The translations under genes were made by a program, and so were the position numbers. 24,226 nt of DNA, from positions 1-24,226 of IMG/VR virus record IMGVR_UViG_3300037293_000055. The stretch is one strand, 5' to 3'. Of the stretch, positions 20,963 to 24,226 are shown in pieces. The DNA is from a virus. Under the pieces are notes generated by a model that saw only the letters and a program-made list of their open reading frames with translations, searched no databases and was not told where the DNA came from. Position 1 is the first letter of the stretch; every line of letters begins with the position of its first letter.

Positions 20963-23900
20963 ATGGCTGAAAAAAACGAAGGTAACATTAGAAATGAAAT
21001 GAATGTTGCCAACACTGGTTTAAATTTAGATAATGTATCAAGCCAAATCCCAAAGGGTAAATTAACTTATGCTTTAAACGCACAAGTTGAAAATTTTAAT
21101 GACAGCTCTGTTAATTATCAGAATGAAACTGGTAATGAGTTTTGTCTTTCTTTTCCTAAAGATTTTGTTTTAATAGGTAATAGATATATACAAGAAAAAA
21201 ATAAACATATATTTTTTCTAACTAATCCTTTGACAAGAGATTGTCATATTGGATATATGGACAATAATGATTGTATTTATAATGTATTGGTAGATGATCC
21301 TTGCTTAGGTTGGGATGTAAAATTTCCAATACATAAAATAGTTCATAGAATTACTAATTGTTCGTTGGAGCTTTTCTGGCCAGATAATGTTGCAAGAAGA
21401 TATTTAGATATTAATAATATACCTAGAAAGCTAGTGGGAGGGTCTCCTCTTTGTAATCCTGTGTATAGTAATGAACTTGATTGTAATCAGCTGAGAGTAC
21501 AACCTAAGTTTACTATACCTCAATTAAAAGTAATTGATGTGATTGACGGAGGAGGTCTTACTAGTGGTACTGTTCAATTTGGTATACAATATTCTGACGA
21601 GGTTTCAAATCCTTTTACTTCTGTTTATTCTATTACAAACCCCACACCTATTGCAGATGTTCAGATAGTTACTAATAATTTTAATTATAATGTAGGTAAG
21701 TCTGTAATTGTAAATATATCTAATCTAGATATTACAGGACAATTTGAATATTTTAATTTAATAGTAATTAAAACTGTTAATAATATACCTTCTGCAGAAC
21801 TTATAGGAACGTATTTTATAGACAATGAGAATAAAAATATAACCTACTCTGGTCAAAACAATACCCAGATAAAATTAGCTATGATAGATGTTTTTGAAAA
21901 ACAAAACTATTACGAACTAGCTGATGACATTACAATGGTCCAGGATATTTTAGTATGGAAAGGTTTAACTACTGTAGATAGGATTAATTTTCAAAAAATT
22001 GCTACTAAGATTAGTTTACTTTGGGAAAGTTATAAAATACCTAGTAATGAAAATTATGCCACAGAGTTAAATGCTACTAATCTTAGAACATACTTAAGAG
22101 ATGAAGTTTATAGTTTTGAGTTTGTTCCCTTATTTTCAGGGGGTAAACAAGGCGATGGCTTTCATATACCCGGGAGAAGTTTGAGTTCATTTGATTTAAG
22201 TTTTCCTGATATATCTGAAACAGACCCTGATTTTATAGGAAACCCTTCAATATTTATAGATGGTGAAGGATACAGCCCTTACTGGAAGATTTATAATACA
22301 GCTAAAGTTTTAGGTGATTCTAATAGTCCTAATATTGGAAATGCTACTTCCTATAAATATGGTGAGTTTGCTTATTGGGAATCAGCAGAAGTATATCCTT
22401 GTGTTGAAGATACATGGGGTGAACTTGCAAATAAACCTATAAGACACCATAAATTTCCAGACACATTAGTTAGTCCTATTTTTGAAACAGGTAATATTAT
22501 ATTTGATAGCAATAATAAGTTTCTACCTGTAATGAAAGATGAAGCTGTTTTTCCTATTGGTGTAAGAGTAGACTTAAACCAAATATTTCAATTAATAAAC
22601 GATTCTGACTTAACAGATTTACAAAAAAGAGATGTAGTAGGGTTTAAAATTATTAGAGGTGATAGAGGAACTAATAAATCCATCATAGGAAAAGGAATTC
22701 TTAGAAATGTTAGCTCCTATGAAAGAGAAGAGCAGGTTTATTACTTCCCAAACTATCCTTATAATGAAATAGGTGATGATCCTTTTTTAAATAAAACAAA
22801 TAATGCTTTCTCACAAATAACTACAAGTTGGTTAGTTATATGTGAACAAACAGGTACATATGAGTATGGTGACCCTAATACAAATAAACCTAAAGTAAGG
22901 GATATGGTTATTGGGAAAACATATGAAATATGCTCTACACAAAGACCAAGATATTTAACAGGTAAGGCAGAAATAGGTCCTTCAGAATATGATGTTATAT
23001 TTGCAGATTCCTCTGAAGGTACTAGAGGATTTAGAATAAATTGGGTAGACCCTTTCTCAAATGAAAATTTAAACTCTACACCTAGAAGTAGATTTTTAGA
23101 AAACTACAAATGTTTAGGGGGGGTATTAAATGCTCAATCTGGATATTGTAGGGTTTCAGTTGGAGCAGGTGTTTCTGATGAATGTAATAACTCAGGTTTA
23201 AATGGTATATGTAAATGTAGATCTACTTTTTCATTACAAAATAATACTATTCAAGCTAATAGTGTTATTTCTAATATAGAAACAGGGGGAAGAAGAACAA
23301 GTATTAATTGTTTAGAAGAAAATCCTTTAGTGCCTGTTAAAACACCTGATGAGCTAAGAAATAGACAAATATTTAATTCTCCAGAAACTTCTTTTGGTCA
23401 ACCTTTTCTTGGGAATGTTTTAAAACTAGAGCAAGTTATTTTTGGTGGAGGAAAAGCACATTTTGTAGAAGTTAAAAAAAATGCTAAATATAAATTGTTA
23501 TCCAAAGAAGCACAAATGGATGCTTTGGCTAGCTCAGATGAGATAGGTAGAATTACAGATCCTTTTAATGGTATAGCTCTGTTTGCAGCATATCAGGCTT
23601 ATCTTACTATTTACATCAATGGAATTACTAGAAAGAATTATGCTTATTCTTTTAATTCTATAGCTAACTATAACTATACTGTAGATGTTCCTAATAATCA
23701 AGGAATAAAACAAAGAAAATTAGATTTAAAAAAATATTTAATCCCAGGTGTACAATCTGTAGGGGATGATAAAAATATTAATAATTATGACAGAGAGTCT
23801 TCTGTTTATTTAAGAACAGACTTGGACACTATCCCTTTACCTTTCCCTGATGAAAATATATTACTTTTAGGGATTAAAGAAAAATCTAAATTTACTATTA

Positions 23901-24226
23901 GTGAAGTGGGAGCTTGTTCTACTCCCGGATCTGAAAAAGATATTAATGTAGTATCTTATTATGGTTCTTTAAAAAATACATTTGAAGGGCAGTGGGGCCA
24001 GATATATTCTTATGAAACTGTTGACACTGGTTTTCAATATATATTTAATAATAATAGTTTGTTTACACCACAAGTTATGTTTGGTGGTGATACTTTTATT
24101 AGTAGGTATGCTTTTAAAACTAAATTACCTTTTTTTATAGACAATAGAGTAAATGCACCTGATGATAGTGATATTTTTTATGATGAAATTGGTAACATTG
24201 CTTATCCAACATATTGGCACTCAGCA
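20963..24226 (+). CDS. Giant tail protein (partial, 5' end only)
   Basis: An ATG at 20963 (MAEKNEGNIRNEMNVANTG) opens a frame that is open for 1088 codons to the window end, with no frame break at the several points I checked. The full length is not visible. The protein is beta-rich and extended, with frequent short Gly/Asn/Pro turns. Motifs include QIPKGKLTYALNAQ near 29-42, GGKQGDGFHIPGR near 393, and KLPFFIDNRVN near the visible end. In crAss-like phages a protein of this size forms the main tail nozzle or muzzle, so that is the best assignment, from size and order. It starts 11 bases after the previous gene. Confidence 0.8.
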   Translation, partial: MAEKNEGNIRNEMNVANTGLNLDNVSSQIPKGKLTYALNAQVENFNDSSVNYQNETGNEFCLSFPKDFVLIGNRYIQEKNKHIFFLTNPLTRDCHIGYMDNNDCIYNVLVDDPCLGWDVKFPIHKIVHRITNCSLELFWPDNVARRYLDINNIPRKLVGGSPLCNPVYSNELDCNQLRVQPKFTIPQLKVIDVIDGGGLTSGTVQFGIQYSDEVSNPFTSVYSITNPTPIADVQIVTNNFNYNVGKSVIVNISNLDITGQFEYFNLIVIKTVNNIPSAELIGTYFIDNENKNITYSGQNNTQIKLAMIDVFEKQNYYELADDITMVQDILVWKGLTTVDRINFQKIATKISLLWESYKIPSNENYATELNATNLRTYLRDEVYSFEFVPLFSGGKQGDGFHIPGRSLSSFDLSFPDISETDPDFIGNPSIFIDGEGYSPYWKIYNTAKVLGDSNSPNIGNATSYKYGEFAYWESAEVYPCVEDTWGELANKPIRHHKFPDTLVSPIFETGNIIFDSNNKFLPVMKDEAVFPIGVRVDLNQIFQLINDSDLTDLQKRDVVGFKIIRGDRGTNKSIIGKGILRNVSSYEREEQVYYFPNYPYNEIGDDPFLNKTNNAFSQITTSWLVICEQTGTYEYGDPNTNKPKVRDMVIGKTYEICSTQRPRYLTGKAEIGPSEYDVIFADSSEGTRGFRINWVDPFSNENLNSTPRSRFLENYKCLGGVLNAQSGYCRVSVGAGVSDECNNSGLNGICKCRSTFSLQNNTIQANSVISNIETGGRRTSINCLEENPLVPVKTPDELRNRQIFNSPETSFGQPFLGNVLKLEQVIFGGGKAHFVEVKKNAKYKLLSKEAQMDALASSDEIGRITDPFNGIALFAAYQAYLTIYINGITRKNYAYSFNSIANYNYTVDVPNNQGIKQRKLDLKKYLIPGVQSVGDDKNINNYDRESSVYLRTDLDTIPLPFPDENILLLGIKEKSKFTISEVGACSTPGSEKDINVVSYYGSLKNTFEGQWGQIYSYETVDTGFQYIFNNNSLFTPQVMFGGDTFISRYAFKTKLPFFIDNRVNAPDDSDIFYDEIGNIAYPTYWHSA

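Noticed and set aside
1-24226. CRISPR arrays, insertion sequences or integrase
   Set aside because: No repeat-spacer pattern, no transposase or integrase motif and no long terminal inverted repeats were seen.

Overview
This window is a stretch of a tailed, double-stranded DNA phage genome of the crAss-like type (order Crassvirales), whose host is presumably a Bacteroidota bacterium. The evidence is the gene content and order (terminase large subunit, very long portal protein, acidic scaffold-like protein, crAss-type major capsid protein, run of small structural genes, fibre cluster, metallophosphoesterase, connector/ring-type proteins, giant tail protein). The DNA is clearly AT-rich, genes lack Shine-Dalgarno sequences and start after A-rich leaders, and two promoter candidates resemble the Bacteroidota host type (TTTG / TAnnTTTG). 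No database search was possible, so family names rest on motifs, order and recall.

Layout. 1-1112 is on the minus strand: the start of an unidentified gene (1-154), a 538-base gap rich in short repeats, palindromes and hairpins (155-692), and a small beta-rich protein (693-1112). A divergent intergenic region (1113-1297) then switches to the plus strand, where everything to the end of the window is one long late/virion module. It begins with five small genes (winged-helix-like, HU/IHF-like, zinc-binding, acidic, and a helical protein just before the terminase). Next come packaging and head genes: TerL (2833-4857), portal (4861-7449), scaffold candidate (7576-8853) and major capsid protein (8879-10432). 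A phage-encoded initiator-type tRNA sits in the gap after the capsid gene. Three structural genes follow (10632-13561), ending at a clear intrinsic terminator.

13632-17432 is an accessory/adhesin region. It holds small Cys-rich proteins, including a 31-residue CxxC microprotein, and three consecutive fibre genes that share an N-terminal module but carry different C-terminal domains (tail-collar-like, cadherin-like plus tip, and a third type). A free-standing 76-residue tip-like domain and a second terminator close the region. 17603-24226 returns to conserved tail genes: an HTH-plus-metallophosphoesterase protein, connector/ring candidates, a basic HU-like protein, and the first 1088 codons of a very large tail protein that runs off the window.

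Together these genes package DNA (TerL, portal), build the head (scaffold, major capsid, auxiliary protein), join it to a short tail and display receptor-binding fibres. The most unusual points are the initiator-like tRNA flanked by 8-bp direct repeats, the three-fibre cassette, exclusive TAA stop codons in all 23 complete plus-strand genes, two hairpins that place the stop codon at the loop/3'-arm junction, and an iteron-like 10-bp tandem repeat in the long minus-side gap.
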